Positions 51,415 to 60,735 of a DNA stretch of 64,000 bases are shown one piece after another. Origin of the DNA: Pseudomonas khavaziana (GTDB taxonomy: Bacteria > Pseudomonadota > Gammaproteobacteria > Pseudomonadales > Pseudomonadaceae); the NCBI RefSeq assembly GCF_019145205.1, contig NZ_JAHSTT010000007.1, forward strand, positions 248,001 to 312,000, read 5' to 3'. Positions within the stretch are counted from its first letter, which is position 1. Every line of letters begins with the position of its first letter. The notes beneath the pieces are model-generated. The model was given only the letters and a program-made list of their open reading frames with translations. It was not told where the DNA came from and ran no database searches. A program made the position numbers and the translations under genes.

Positions 51415-51431
51415 CCGCAATCGGGGGCAAG
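51415..51431. repeat. REP fragment
   Basis: CCGCAATCGGGGGCAAG right after the hydA stop matches the outer half of the REP core; the rest is lost. Likely a decayed REP. Confidence 0.5.
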
Positions 51432-51490
51432 TACAGGCAACAAAAATGCCCACTTAGAGGCGATCCAAAAAAAACCGTGAGGCCACCACC

Positions 51491-52858
51491 GTGATCCAGA
51501 CCCTGACCCACCTCCCCCATCCCCGCGAAGACGGGGCTACCCTCGCCAGCCAATTCACCGACCTGGCACCGCCCCTCAACGCCCGCCAGGCCCAACTGGA
51601 AGCCTCGCGCTGCCTGTACTGCTACGACGCGCCCTGTGTGAATGCGTGCCCCAGCGAGATCGACATTCCGTCGTTCATCCGCAATATTCACACCGACAAC
51701 GTCCAGGGTGCGGCGCAGAAAATCCTTTCGGCCAACATCCTCGGGGGCAGTTGCGCCCGGGTCTGCCCCACGGAAATCCTCTGCCAGCAAGCCTGCGTGC
51801 GTAACAACGCCGAAGAATGCGCCCCGGTGCTGATCGGCCTGCTGCAGCGCTACGCCACCGACAACGCGCACTTCAACGAACACCCGTTCCAGCGCGCCGC
51901 ACCCACGGGCAAACTCATCGCCGTAGTCGGCGCCGGGCCGGCGGGCCTGGCCTGTGCCCACCGTGCCGCATTGCACGGCCATGACGTGGTGATCTTCGAA
52001 GCCCGGGAAAAAGCCGGTGGCCTGAACGAATACGGGATCGCCAAGTACAAACTGGTGGATGATTTTGCCCAGAAGGAACTGGATTTTCTCCTGCAGATCG
52101 GCGGCATCGAAATTCGCCACGGCCAGCGCCTGGGCGACAACCTGAGTTTGAGCGAACTGCACCAGCAGTTCGATTCGGTGTTCCTCGGCCTCGGCCTGGC
52201 CGCCAGCAAACAGCTCGGCTTACCCCACGAAGAGGCCCCGGGCCTACTCGCCGCCACCGACTACATCCGCGAACTGCGCCAGGCCGATGACCTCAGCCAA
52301 TTGCCCCTGGCCGACCGCTGCATCGTACTCGGCGCCGGCAATACCGCCATCGACATGGCCGTGCAGATGGCTCGCCTCGGTGCCCGGGATGTGAACCTTG
52401 TGTACCGCCGCGGTCTGGCGGACATGGGCGCGACCCACCACGAACAGGACATCGCCAAGGCCAATCAGGTGCGGCTGTTGACCTGGGCCCAACCCGAAGA
52501 AGTGTTGCTCGACGATCAGGGGCGCGTACGCGGCATGCGTTTCGCCCGCACCCGCCTGGACAACGGTCGCCTGCTGCCCACCGGCGAAACCTTCGAGCTG
52601 GCCGCCGACGCGATCTTTAAGGCTATCGGCCAAGGGTTTGACGGCGACGCGCTGCATGACCCATTGGCTCAGCAACTGCACCGTGTGGGCGAGCGCATCT
52701 TCGTCGACGAACAGCTGCGCACCAGCATCCCTGGCGTGTATGCCGGCGGTGATTGCGTCAGCCTCGGCCAGGACCTCACCGTCCAGGCCGTGCAACATGG
52801 CAAGCTGGCCGCCGAGGCCATGCACGCTCAACTCATGCTGAATGTGGAGGCTGCGTAA
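51491..52858 (+). CDS. preT: NAD-dependent dihydropyrimidine dehydrogenase subunit PreT
   Basis: A 455-residue flavoprotein with a GltD-like layout. N-terminal Fe-S cysteines (CLYCYDAPCVNACPSEIDIP, CARVCPTEILCQQAC), FAD-binding GAGPAGLACAHRAA about residue 140, NAD(H)-binding GAGNTAIDMAVQMARLGA about 280 and the C-terminal GVYAGGDCVSLGQDLTVQAVQHGK. It passes electrons from NADH to PreA to reduce uracil or thymine. Starts at GTG 51491 with GAGG upstream. Its TAA overlaps the preA ATG by one base. Confidence 0.94.
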   Translation: MIQTLTHLPHPREDGATLASQFTDLAPPLNARQAQLEASRCLYCYDAPCVNACPSEIDIPSFIRNIHTDNVQGAAQKILSANILGGSCARVCPTEILCQQACVRNNAEECAPVLIGLLQRYATDNAHFNEHPFQRAAPTGKLIAVVGAGPAGLACAHRAALHGHDVVIFEAREKAGGLNEYGIAKYKLVDDFAQKELDFLLQIGGIEIRHGQRLGDNLSLSELHQQFDSVFLGLGLAASKQLGLPHEEAPGLLAATDYIRELRQADDLSQLPLADRCIVLGAGNTAIDMAVQMARLGARDVNLVYRRGLADMGATHHEQDIAKANQVRLLTWAQPEEVLLDDQGRVRGMRFARTRLDNGRLLPTGETFELAADAIFKAIGQGFDGDALHDPLAQQLHRVGERIFVDEQLRTSIPGVYAGGDCVSLGQDLTVQAVQHGKLAAEAMHAQLMLNVEAA

Positions 52859-54132
52859 TGGCCGATCTCTCGATTGTATTCGCCGGTATCAAGGCTCCTA
52901 ATCCATTCTGGCTGGCCTCCGCACCACCCACCGACAAAGCCTACAACGTGGTCCGCGCTTTCGAAGCTGGCTGGGGCGGCGTGGTGTGGAAAACCCTGGG
53001 TGAAGACCCGGCAGCGGTCAACGTGTCGTCGCGTTACTCAGCACATTACGGCGCCAATCGCGAAGTGCTGGGCATCAATAATATCGAACTGATCACCGAC
53101 CGTTCCCTGGAGATCAACCTGCGGGAAATCACCCAGGTCAAAAAGGACTGGCCCGACCGTGCGCTGATCGTATCGCTGATGGTGCCGTGCGTTGAAGAAT
53201 CCTGGAAAAACATCCTGCCCCTGGTGGAAGCCACCGGCTGCGACGGTATTGAACTGAACTTCGGCTGCCCCCACGGCATGCCCGAACGCGGCATGGGCGC
53301 CGCCGTCGGCCAGGTGCCGGAGTATGTGGAGCAAGTAACGCGCTGGTGCAAGACCTACTGCTCGTTACCGGTGATCGTCAAGCTCACGCCGAACATCACC
53401 GACATCCGCGTGGCGGCGCGGGCAGCGTATCGCGGCGGTGCGGATGCGGTGTCGCTGATCAATACCATCAACTCCATTACCAGCGTGGATCTGGAACGCA
53501 TGGTCGCCCTGCCGATGGTCGGCACCCAGAGTACCCATGGCGGTTACTGCGGCTCGGCAGTGAAGCCGATTGCCTTGAACATGGTGGCTGAAATTGCCCG
53601 TGATCCTCAGACCCAAAGCCTGCCGATCTGCGGTATCGGCGGTATAGGCAACTGGCGCGATGCCGCGGAATTCGTCGCTTTGGGCTGCGGCGCGGTGCAG
53701 GTATGCACAGCGGCGATGCTGCATGGGTTTCGCATCGTTGAAGAGATGAAGGATGGCTTGTCGCGGTGGATGGACAGCCAGGGTTACACCAGCCTGCAGG
53801 ACTTTTCCGGGCGGGCGGTGGGCAATACCACGGACTGGAAGTACCTGGATATCAACTACCAGGTCATCGCCAAGATTGACCAAGAAACCTGCATTGGCTG
53901 TGGGCGTTGCCATATTGCGTGTGAAGATACCTCCCACCAGGCGATTGCCAGCTTGAAGCAGGTGGATGGCACGCATAAATATGAGGTGATCGATGATGAG
54001 TGCGTAGGCTGCAACCTGTGCCAGATCACCTGCCCGGTGGCGGACTGTATCGAGATGGTGCCGATGGACACGGGCAAGCCGTTTTTGAATTGGACCCAGG
54101 ATCCGAGGAATCCCTACCGGGAGGCTGTGTAG
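52858..54132 (+). CDS. preA: NAD-dependent dihydropyrimidine dehydrogenase subunit PreA
   Basis: A 424-residue FMN protein: a dihydroorotate-dehydrogenase-like barrel (WLASAPPTDKAYNVVRAFEAGWGGVVWKT, ELNFGCPHGMPERGMGAAVGQ with the catalytic Cys region, SLINTINSI) plus a C-terminal ferredoxin domain with two 4Fe-4S sites (CIGCGRCHIACEDTSHQAI and CVGCNLCQITCPVADC). It reduces uracil/thymine with electrons from PreT. Directly coupled to preT (TAATG). Confidence 0.95.
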   Translation: MADLSIVFAGIKAPNPFWLASAPPTDKAYNVVRAFEAGWGGVVWKTLGEDPAAVNVSSRYSAHYGANREVLGINNIELITDRSLEINLREITQVKKDWPDRALIVSLMVPCVEESWKNILPLVEATGCDGIELNFGCPHGMPERGMGAAVGQVPEYVEQVTRWCKTYCSLPVIVKLTPNITDIRVAARAAYRGGADAVSLINTINSITSVDLERMVALPMVGTQSTHGGYCGSAVKPIALNMVAEIARDPQTQSLPICGIGGIGNWRDAAEFVALGCGAVQVCTAAMLHGFRIVEEMKDGLSRWMDSQGYTSLQDFSGRAVGNTTDWKYLDINYQVIAKIDQETCIGCGRCHIACEDTSHQAIASLKQVDGTHKYEVIDDECVGCNLCQITCPVADCIEMVPMDTGKPFLNWTQDPRNPYREAV

Positions 54133-54145
54133 CCCTTTAGACCTC

Positions 54146-54172
54146 TATCGGGAGCAAGCCCCCTCCCACATT
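54146..54172. repeat. Single REP after preA
   Basis: TATCGGGAGCAAGCCCCCTC followed by CCACATT: one REP core in the reverse orientation, without a partner, 14 nt after the preA stop. Confidence 0.88.
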
Positions 54173-54228
54173 TGACTGTATGGTCCAATTCAAAAACGGC
54201 TTGCCCGTGTCCATCGGCACCATCCCAC

Positions 54229-54849
54229 TCAAGGCTCCAACCCAATCCCCCGCAAAATCACACTGGTCACGGTCTGGATCGCCTTCTCGAACTGCATGTC
54301 CGACAACGGCTGGTGGTCGTTCAGGATCTTCACCTGGTGATCAAAGTCGGCATAGTGCTGGGTCGAGGCCCAGATCATGTACAGCAGGCTTGAAGGCTCC
54401 ACCGGCAGGATGCGTTTGTCTTCCACCCACTGGCGAATTTTCGCCTCCTTCATCTTGGCCCAGTCGTACAAGCTTTCATCCAATGCCTCACCGAGGGTCG
54501 GCGCGCCGTGGATGATTTCATTGGCCCAGACCTTGGAGCCATAAGGTCGTGTCCGCGAGCGCTGCATCTTGGCGCGGATATAACTGCTGAGCACCACCCG
54601 CGGGTCGTCGAACGTCTCGAAGCTCAGGGCGTCCTGCTTCCACAACTCGAGCAGGTCGAACAGCACCGCGCTGTACAGCTCGCTCTTGGTGGTGAAGTAG
54701 TAATGCAGGTTAGAGCGCGGCAGTTGCACCTCTTCGGCGATGTCGGCCATGGCGGTGCTGCCATAGCCTTTTTCGGCGAAGACTTTTTCTGCGGCCAACA
54801 GGATTTTTTCGACGTTGACCCGACGAATTCCACTCTTGTGATTGCCCAT
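54229..54849 (-). CDS. TetR family transcriptional regulator (RutR-like)
   Basis: A 206-residue regulator: N-terminal helix-turn-helix (KILLAAEKVFAEKGYGSTAMADIAEEVQLPRSNLHYYFTTKSELY) and a C-terminal ligand domain (GSKVWANEIIHGAP, LLYMIWASTQHYADF) typical of the RutR/PydR-like group linked to pyrimidine catabolism. The start is ATG 54849 with AGGGAG upstream. It is convergent to preA and closes the pyrimidine cluster. The palindrome at 49875 is its candidate target. Confidence 0.9.
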   Translation of the reverse strand: MGNHKSGIRRVNVEKILLAAEKVFAEKGYGSTAMADIAEEVQLPRSNLHYYFTTKSELYSAVLFDLLELWKQDALSFETFDDPRVVLSSYIRAKMQRSRTRPYGSKVWANEIIHGAPTLGEALDESLYDWAKMKEAKIRQWVEDKRILPVEPSSLLYMIWASTQHYADFDHQVKILNDHQPLSDMQFEKAIQTVTSVILRGIGLEP

Positions 54850-54964
54850 AAGGGCTCCCTGACAACAACACGGCCTAAAGACTACCATCGGCTCTAGATC
54901 GGGGCGACAGGCGCGGTGCAAACTTCGTACACTGCTTGTCCTTCCCATTGATTGGTATTGAACA

Positions 54965-55330
54965 ATGTTGATCAAGAAAGCCCTGACTACCGTTACGCTG
55001 TTGGCATCCCTGCTGGGCGCTTCGGCAGCGTTTGCCCATGCCCACCTCAAGAGTGCAGAACCTGCGGCCGACAGCAGCGTCGCCGCGCCGAAAGACCTGC
55101 GCCTGACCTTCAGCGAAGGCGTCGAGGCGACGTTCACCAAGGTATCCCTGAGCAAGGACGGCACCGAAGTCGCCATCAAGGGCCTGGAAACCCCGGACGC
55201 CGACAAAAAGGTCCTGGTGGTCACACCCGCTGCACCGCTCGCGGCCGGCAATTACAAAGTGGTATGGAACGCGGTGTCGGTCGACACTCACAAGAGCAAC
55301 GGTGAATACAGCTTCAAGGTCGGCCAATAA
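54965..55330 (+). CDS. copC: Copper-resistance periplasmic protein CopC
   Basis: A 121-residue periplasmic beta-barrel copper-binding protein. Signal peptide ends at ASAAFA, exposing an N-terminal His (HAHLKSAEPA), and the C-terminal DTHKSNGEYSF holds the Asp and His that complete a Cu(II) site of the CopC/YobA type. The Met-rich Cu(I) loop of classical CopC is missing, so it probably binds only Cu(II). Followed by copD after 3 nt. Confidence 0.92.
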   Translation: MLIKKALTTVTLLASLLGASAAFAHAHLKSAEPAADSSVAAPKDLRLTFSEGVEATFTKVSLSKDGTEVAIKGLETPDADKKVLVVTPAAPLAAGNYKVVWNAVSVDTHKSNGEYSFKVGQ

Positions 55331-55333
55331 CCC

Positions 55334-56191
55334 ATGGCAACGTTGCTGGTGCTGTGCCGCTTCCTGCATTTCGTGGTGGTGCTGTTGATGTTCGGGGCCT
55401 GGGTGTTCAGGCCCTGGCTGCTCGGCACTCAAAGGCAGCCGGCACTGGACCGGCAATTGCTGCGCATTACCCGTGGCCTGGCCTGGGTGGGACTCGGTTC
55501 CGGCCTGGTTTGGTTGCTGTTGATCACCGCCAGCATGGCCGGCAGTTGGGATGCGGCGCTGCAACCGGCCACAGTGCAGCTGGTGTTGGGCAAGACCTTC
55601 TTCGGCCAGGTATGGGCCTGGCATCTGCTGCTGAACCTGCTGCTGGTGATCGCGCTGATCAAGCCCTGGCCAGTCTTGCGCATGCCATTGATCGCCCTGC
55701 TGCTGGCGACCCTGGCCCCCGTTGGCCATGGCGCCATGCTCGATGGGCTGAATGGGCAATTGCTGATCCTCAACCAGGTGGTGCATTTGCTTTGCGTAGG
55801 GGCCTGGCTGGGGGGGTTGCTGGTTCTGGTGCTGATCCTCAGACACGCGCAAGAGCACCGGTTGGAGCCGATTCTGCGCCGCTTCAGCGGTGCGGGTTAT
55901 GGCCTGGTCGCAGGCTTGCTGGTAACCGGCTTGATCAACGTGCGCGTGCTCACCGGGCAACTGTGGCCCACGCCGTTGTTCAGTGGTTTCGCCCTGATTC
56001 TGTTGATCAAGGTGATGCTGGTGCTGGGTATGTTGGCGCTGGCGCTGCTGAACCGGCTGCGCCTTGATCGCTGCGAACAGCGACTGGGCAGCTTGAAAGC
56101 CAGTGTGATGGTGGAGTGGCTGTTGGGGGTCTGTGCAGTGGCCGCGGTTTCACTCCTTGGCACCCTGCCGCCGATGGTCCTGGCGGGATAA
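55334..56191 (+). CDS. copD: Copper-resistance membrane protein CopD
   Basis: A 285-residue protein with about eight transmembrane helices (LCRFLHFVVVLLMFGAWVFRPWLL, WAWHLLLNLLLVIALI, LNQVVHLLCVGAWLGGLLVLVLIL), with conserved His near the first, fourth and fifth helices. CopD is proposed to import copper together with CopC. Same operon as copC. A REPIN follows. Confidence 0.9.
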   Translation: MATLLVLCRFLHFVVVLLMFGAWVFRPWLLGTQRQPALDRQLLRITRGLAWVGLGSGLVWLLLITASMAGSWDAALQPATVQLVLGKTFFGQVWAWHLLLNLLLVIALIKPWPVLRMPLIALLLATLAPVGHGAMLDGLNGQLLILNQVVHLLCVGAWLGGLLVLVLILRHAQEHRLEPILRRFSGAGYGLVAGLLVTGLINVRVLTGQLWPTPLFSGFALILLIKVMLVLGMLALALLNRLRLDRCEQRLGSLKASVMVEWLLGVCAVAAVSLLGTLPPMVLAG

Positions 56192-56213
56192 AAACCCAAG
56201 TCTGACTCGGTCA

Positions 56214-56306
56214 AATGTGGGAGGGGGCTTGCTCCCGATAGCAGTGTGTCAGTCACATTCATTCCAACTGATACACCGCCATCGGGAGCAAGCCCCCTCC
56301 CACATT
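56214..56306. repeat. REPIN (inverted REP doublet)
   Basis: Two inverted REP cores; the centre itself holds an inverted GTGTGTCAGT / ACTGATACAC pair, so the whole 93 nt can fold as one hairpin. Lies between copD and the oprD-type porin gene. Confidence 0.94.
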
Positions 56307-56452
56307 TGACCATGCCCGCTTATATCAAGGCTCGGCAGGTCATCGTATAACTTCTGCTTGACACACCCCGAAAACCCCGCAAATATCCCGCTCAATGTTG
56401 TACGACGACGTATAACAAATAATAAAAACAACAAAAGAAAGGGAGCCTCACT

Positions 56453-57715
56453 GTGAGTCAATTCGCCCGAAATTGCTCTGCGCGCCTGGGCCTTATCAGC
56501 CTCGGCAGCCTGGCCGTCACCCTACCCCTGGCCGTCCAGGCCGAAGGTTTTATCGACGACACCAAGGCCACGCTCAACCTGCGCAACGCCTACTTCAACC
56601 GCAACTTCACCAACCCGACCAACCCCCAGGGCAAGGCCGAAGAGTGGACGCAGAACTTCATTCTCGACGCCAAGTCCGGCTATACCCAAGGCACCGTGGG
56701 CTTCGGGATCGATGTGCTGGGCCTGTATTCGCAAAAACTCGATGGCGGCAAAGGCACCGCCGGCACCCAATTGCTGCCGGTGCATGACGATGGCCGCCCC
56801 GCCGATAACTTCGGCCGCCTGGGCGTAGCGCTGAAGACCAAGCTATCGAAGACCGAATTGAAGGTGGGCGAATGGATGCCGGTGCTGCCAATCCTGCGCT
56901 CCGATGATGGCCGTTCCCTGCCCCAGACCTTCCGTGGCGGCCAGGTCACGTCCAATGAGATAGCCGGTCTGACCCTTTACGGCGGCCAGTTTCGCGGCAA
57001 CAGCCCGCGCAACGACGCGAGCATGGAAGATATGTTCATGAACGGCAAAGCCGCCTTCACCTCCGACCGCTTCAACTTCGGTGGCGGCGAATACGCCTTC
57101 AATGACAAACGCACCCAGGTTGGCCTGTGGTACGCCGAACTCACCGATATCTACCAGCAGCAATACCTCAATCTCACCCACAGCCAACCCGTGGGCGACT
57201 GGACCCTGGGCGCCAACCTCGGCTTCTTCAACGGCAAGGAAGACGGCAGCGCCCTGGCCGGCGACCTGGATAACAAGACCGTTTCCGCCCTGTTCTCAGC
57301 CAGATACAACGGCCACACCTTCTACGTCGGCCTGCAGAAGCTCACCGGCGACAGCCTGTGGATGCGTGTCAACGGTACCAGTGGCGGCACCTTGGCCAAC
57401 GACAGCTACAACGCCAGCTACGACAACGCCAAGGAAAAATCCTGGCAGTTGCGCCATGACTTCAACTTCGTGGTGCTCGGCATCCCCGGGCTGACCCTGA
57501 TGAATCGCTATATCAGTGGCAGTAACGTGCACACCGGGGCGATCACCGATGGCAAGGAATGGGGACGCGAATCGGAGCTGGCCTACACGGTGCAAAGTGG
57601 TGCGTTGAAAAACCTCAATGTGCGGTGGCGCAACTCCACCATGCGCCGGGATTTCAGTAATAACGAGTTTGATGAGAACCGGATATTTGTCAGCTATCCG
57701 ATTTCACTGCTTTAA
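56453..57715 (+). CDS. OprD family outer-membrane porin
   Basis: A 420-residue beta-barrel with signal peptide (LGLISLGSLAVTLPLAVQA) and OprD-family landmarks: GFIDDTKATLNLRNAYFNR, LGLYSQKLDGGKGT, RLGVALKTKLSKTELKVGEWMPVLPILRSDDGRSLPQTFRGGQV, ending in a Leu rather than the usual Phe. Substrate-specific uptake of acidic sugars or carboxylates is likely; the next genes point to uronates. Starts at GTG 56453 with AAAGGGAG upstream. Confidence 0.92.
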   Translation: MSQFARNCSARLGLISLGSLAVTLPLAVQAEGFIDDTKATLNLRNAYFNRNFTNPTNPQGKAEEWTQNFILDAKSGYTQGTVGFGIDVLGLYSQKLDGGKGTAGTQLLPVHDDGRPADNFGRLGVALKTKLSKTELKVGEWMPVLPILRSDDGRSLPQTFRGGQVTSNEIAGLTLYGGQFRGNSPRNDASMEDMFMNGKAAFTSDRFNFGGGEYAFNDKRTQVGLWYAELTDIYQQQYLNLTHSQPVGDWTLGANLGFFNGKEDGSALAGDLDNKTVSALFSARYNGHTFYVGLQKLTGDSLWMRVNGTSGGTLANDSYNASYDNAKEKSWQLRHDFNFVVLGIPGLTLMNRYISGSNVHTGAITDGKEWGRESELAYTVQSGALKNLNVRWRNSTMRRDFSNNEFDENRIFVSYPISLL

Positions 57716-57730
57716 ATGCGGGAGAGCTTT

Positions 57731-57830
57731 TGTAGGAGCGAGCTTGCTCGCGAGAAACCTATGGGCACCGCGTTTATTCAGGAAACACGCGTTATCGTTG
57801 CCGTTTTTCGCGAGCAAGCTCGCTCCTACA
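57731..57830. repeat. Palindromic repeat, TGTAGGAGCGAGCTTGCT family
   Basis: Perfect 20-nt arms (TGTAGGAGCGAGCTTGCTCG and complement) with the shared centre in slightly changed form (GGGCACCGCG, CACGCGTTATCGTTG). Located 15 nt after the porin stop. Confidence 0.92.
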
Positions 57831-57931
57831 TTGAAAGTCACTTGTCTGGAAGGGCGTTGACAACACAGGGAATCCCTAACACTATTTCCCCATAGTCATA
57901 CGACAACCTACAACAAAAATCTGGAATGCCC

Positions 57932-58750
57932 ATGACCACCACAACGCCCGCTCCCTTTAACCGCCTACTGCTCACAGGCGCCGCCGGCGGCCTCGGCAAA
58001 GTCCTGCGCGAACGCATGCGCCCTTACGCCAAGGTCCTGCGCCTGTCGGACATCGCCGACATGGCCCCTGCTGCCGGCGCTCACGAAGAGGTACAGCCCT
58101 GCGACCTTGCCGATAAACACGCTGTGCACCACTTGGTCGAAGGCGTCGACGCCATCCTGCACTTTGGCGGCGTATCGGTGGAGCGCTCCTTCGAAGAAGT
58201 GCTTGGTGCCAATATCAGCGGTATTTTTCATATCTACGAAGCCGCCCGCCGCCATGGGGTCAAGCGAGTGATCTTCGCCAGCTCCAACCATGTGATCGGC
58301 TTCTACAAGCAGGGCGAACAACTCGACGCCCACTCCCCGCGCCGTCCGGACAGCTACTACGGCCTGTCCAAGTCCTACGGCGAGGACATGGCCAGTTTCT
58401 ACTTCGACCGCTACGGCATCCAGACCGTGAGCATCCGCATCGGCTCCTCGTTCCCGCAACCGCAGAACCGCCGAATGATGCACACCTGGCTGAGCTTCGA
58501 TGACCTGACCCAGTTGCTCGAACGCGCGCTGTATACGCCCGATGTCGGCCACACCGTGGTCTACGGCATGTCGGCGAACCTCGACACTTGGTGGGACAAC
58601 CGCTACGCCGCGCACCTGGGCTTTGCGCCCAAGGACAGCTCCGAAGTGTTCCGCGCCCAGGTCGAAACCCAGCCGCCAGTGGCCGCCGATGACCCGGCTG
58701 CGGTCTACCAGGGCGGGGCCTTTTGCGCGGCAGGGCCGTTCGGTGACTGA
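57932..58750 (+). CDS. udh: Uronate dehydrogenase
   Basis: A 272-residue short-chain (extended-type) dehydrogenase oxidising D-glucuronate or D-galacturonate to the aldarolactone with NAD. Nucleotide motif LLTGAAGGLGKVLRERM, LHFGGVSVERSFEEVLGANI, catalytic YxxxK in DSYYGLSKSYGED, and the family signature VSIRIGSSFPQPQNRRM. Very close in these motifs to the Pseudomonas syringae enzyme as I remember it. I prefer the ATG at 57932 (TGGA upstream) over that at 57926. Upstream of the lactonase. Confidence 0.92.
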   Translation: MTTTTPAPFNRLLLTGAAGGLGKVLRERMRPYAKVLRLSDIADMAPAAGAHEEVQPCDLADKHAVHHLVEGVDAILHFGGVSVERSFEEVLGANISGIFHIYEAARRHGVKRVIFASSNHVIGFYKQGEQLDAHSPRRPDSYYGLSKSYGEDMASFYFDRYGIQTVSIRIGSSFPQPQNRRMMHTWLSFDDLTQLLERALYTPDVGHTVVYGMSANLDTWWDNRYAAHLGFAPKDSSEVFRAQVETQPPVAADDPAAVYQGGAFCAAGPFGD

Positions 58751-58780
58751 GTGCATAGCAACCCAAGGGAATGAGTAGCC

Positions 58781-59656
58781 ATGAGCGCTGAATTGATTGT
58801 CGACGCCCGCAACGCCGTGGGCGAATGCCCGGTGTGGGTGCCCGAAGAAAACGCCTTGTATTGGGTGGATATCCCCAACGGCGGCCTGCAACGCTGGGAC
58901 GCCTCCACCGGCAACCTCAGCGCATGGAAGGCGCCACAAATGCTCGCCTGCATCGCACGCACTCAAGCGGGCAACTGGGTGGCAGGCATGGAAACCGGTT
59001 TCTTTGAGCTGACGCCCCACAATGACGGTAGCCTCGACACTAGGCTCTTGGCCGGTGTCGAACACCCGCGCCCGGACATGCGCTTGAACGACGGCCGCTG
59101 CGATCGCCAAGGCCGCTTCTGGGCGGGCAGCATGGTGCTGAACATGGGTTTGAACGCCGCTGAGGGCACTCTTTATCGCTATGCGTCTGGCACGGCGCCC
59201 TGTGCGCAGCTCGATGGTTTCATCACCCTCAACGGCCTGGCCTTCAGCCCCGATGGCCGCACAATGTATGCCTCTGATTCACACCCGTTGGTGCAGCAGA
59301 TCTGGGCATTCGACTACGACATCGACACCGGCACGCCGTCCAACCGCCGGGTGTTTGTGGACATGCATGGTTTCCTCGGCAGGCCCGATGGTGCAGCTGT
59401 CGACGCGGATGGCTGTTACTGGATTTGCGCCAACGATGCCGGCCTGGTCCACCGTTTTACCCCGGACGGTCGCCTCGACCAGTCCCTCACCGTACCGATA
59501 AAAAAACCCACCATGTGCGCCTTCGGCGGCAGCCGCCTGGACACCCTGTACGTCACCTCGATCCGTGACGATGCGAGTGAACAGTCGCTGTCCGGCGGCG
59601 TATTCGCGCTCAACCCGGGCGTCAAGGGGCTGGCCGAACCACACTTCATCCTCTAG
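58781..59656 (+). CDS. SMP-30/gluconolactonase family lactonase (probable aldarolactonase)
   Basis: A 291-residue six-bladed beta-propeller. Metal-site residues are visible in GECPVW (Glu), MRLNDGRCD (Asn/Asp) and YASDSHP (Asp), with PHFIL at the end. Between udh and the TRAP transporter, it most likely opens the galactaro- or glucaro-lactone formed by Udh, the role reported for SMP-30-type uronate lactonases in Pseudomonas. Starts 28 nt after udh. Confidence 0.9.
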   Translation: MSAELIVDARNAVGECPVWVPEENALYWVDIPNGGLQRWDASTGNLSAWKAPQMLACIARTQAGNWVAGMETGFFELTPHNDGSLDTRLLAGVEHPRPDMRLNDGRCDRQGRFWAGSMVLNMGLNAAEGTLYRYASGTAPCAQLDGFITLNGLAFSPDGRTMYASDSHPLVQQIWAFDYDIDTGTPSNRRVFVDMHGFLGRPDGAAVDADGCYWICANDAGLVHRFTPDGRLDQSLTVPIKKPTMCAFGGSRLDTLYVTSIRDDASEQSLSGGVFALNPGVKGLAEPHFIL

Positions 59657-59707
59657 CTGTACTGCTGTGCCTTGAATACAACAATAACAAGACAGGAGTG
59701 ACACCCC

Positions 59708-60670
59708 ATGGACTTCAAACGCACCTTGCTCGCCGCCGCCCTCATCACCCTCAGCAGCGCCGCCCACGCGCTGGAAATCAAATTCGCCGACATTCACCCC
59801 GCCGGCTACCCCACCGTGGTCGCCGAAGAAAACATGGGCAAGGCCCTGACGCAGCAAAGCAACGGCGAGCTGACCTTCAAGTACTTCCCGGGCGGTGTGC
59901 TCGGTTCCGAGAAGGAAGTGGTCGAACAGGCCCAGGTCGGCGCAGTCCAGATGACCCGCGTCAGCCTCGGCATCGTCGGCCCGGTGGTACCGGATGTGAA
60001 CGTGTTCAACCTGCCGTTCGTATTCCGTGACCAGGCGCATATGCGCAAGGTCATCGATGGCGAGATCGGCGACGAAATCCTCGCCAAGATCACCAACTCC
60101 GAGTTCGGCCTGGTAGCCCTGGCCTGGATGGATGGCGGCACGCGCAACCTCTACACCAAGAAGCCGGTGCGCAAGATCGAAGACCTCAAGGGCATGAAGA
60201 TCCGCGTGCAGGGCAACCCGTTGTTTATTGACGCCTTTAACGCCATGGGCGCCAATGGCATTGCCATGGACACGGGTGAGATTTTCAGCGCCTTGCAGAC
60301 CGGGGTCATCGACGGTGCGGAAAACAACCCGCCGACCTTGCTGGAACATAACCACTACCAGACCGCCAAGTACTACACCCTTACCGAGCACCTGATTCTG
60401 CCCGAGCCTATCGTGATGTCGAAAATCACCTGGAACAAGCTCACGCCAGCGCAGCAGGACATGGTCACGCAAGCCGCCAAGGCCGCACAGGCCGACGAGC
60501 GCGTGCTGTGGGACAAGAAATCCGCCAGCAGCGAGGAAAAACTCAAGGCTGCCGGTGTCGAGTTCATCACGGTCGACAAAAAGCCCTTCTACGACGCCAC
60601 CGCCCAGGTGCGCGCCAAGTACGGCGCACCTTATGCAGACATGATCAAGCGCATCGACGCCGTTCAATAA
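59708..60670 (+). CDS. TRAP transporter substrate-binding protein (DctP family)
   Basis: A 320-residue periplasmic binding protein with signal peptide (LAAALITLSSAAHA) and DctP-type signatures: LEIKFADIHPAGYPTVVAEENMGK, GGTRNLYTKKPVRKIEDLKGMKIRVQGNPLF with the ligand-binding Arg, and GVIDGAENNPPTLL. Likely binds a uronate. RBS AGGAG precedes the ATG. First of three TRAP genes. Confidence 0.93.
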   Translation: MDFKRTLLAAALITLSSAAHALEIKFADIHPAGYPTVVAEENMGKALTQQSNGELTFKYFPGGVLGSEKEVVEQAQVGAVQMTRVSLGIVGPVVPDVNVFNLPFVFRDQAHMRKVIDGEIGDEILAKITNSEFGLVALAWMDGGTRNLYTKKPVRKIEDLKGMKIRVQGNPLFIDAFNAMGANGIAMDTGEIFSALQTGVIDGAENNPPTLLEHNHYQTAKYYTLTEHLILPEPIVMSKITWNKLTPAQQDMVTQAAKAAQADERVLWDKKSASSEEKLKAAGVEFITVDKKPFYDATAQVRAKYGAPYADMIKRIDAVQ

Positions 60671-60735
60671 CCTCCCTGCTCCCTGCATAAGGCCCGGCGC
60701 GGTCGGCATCGACGCGCCCGGTCACGGTGAACGCC

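Noticed and set aside
54875..55960. A 361-codon frame antisense to copC and copD
   Set aside because: Gln/His-rich shadow of two recognisable genes.
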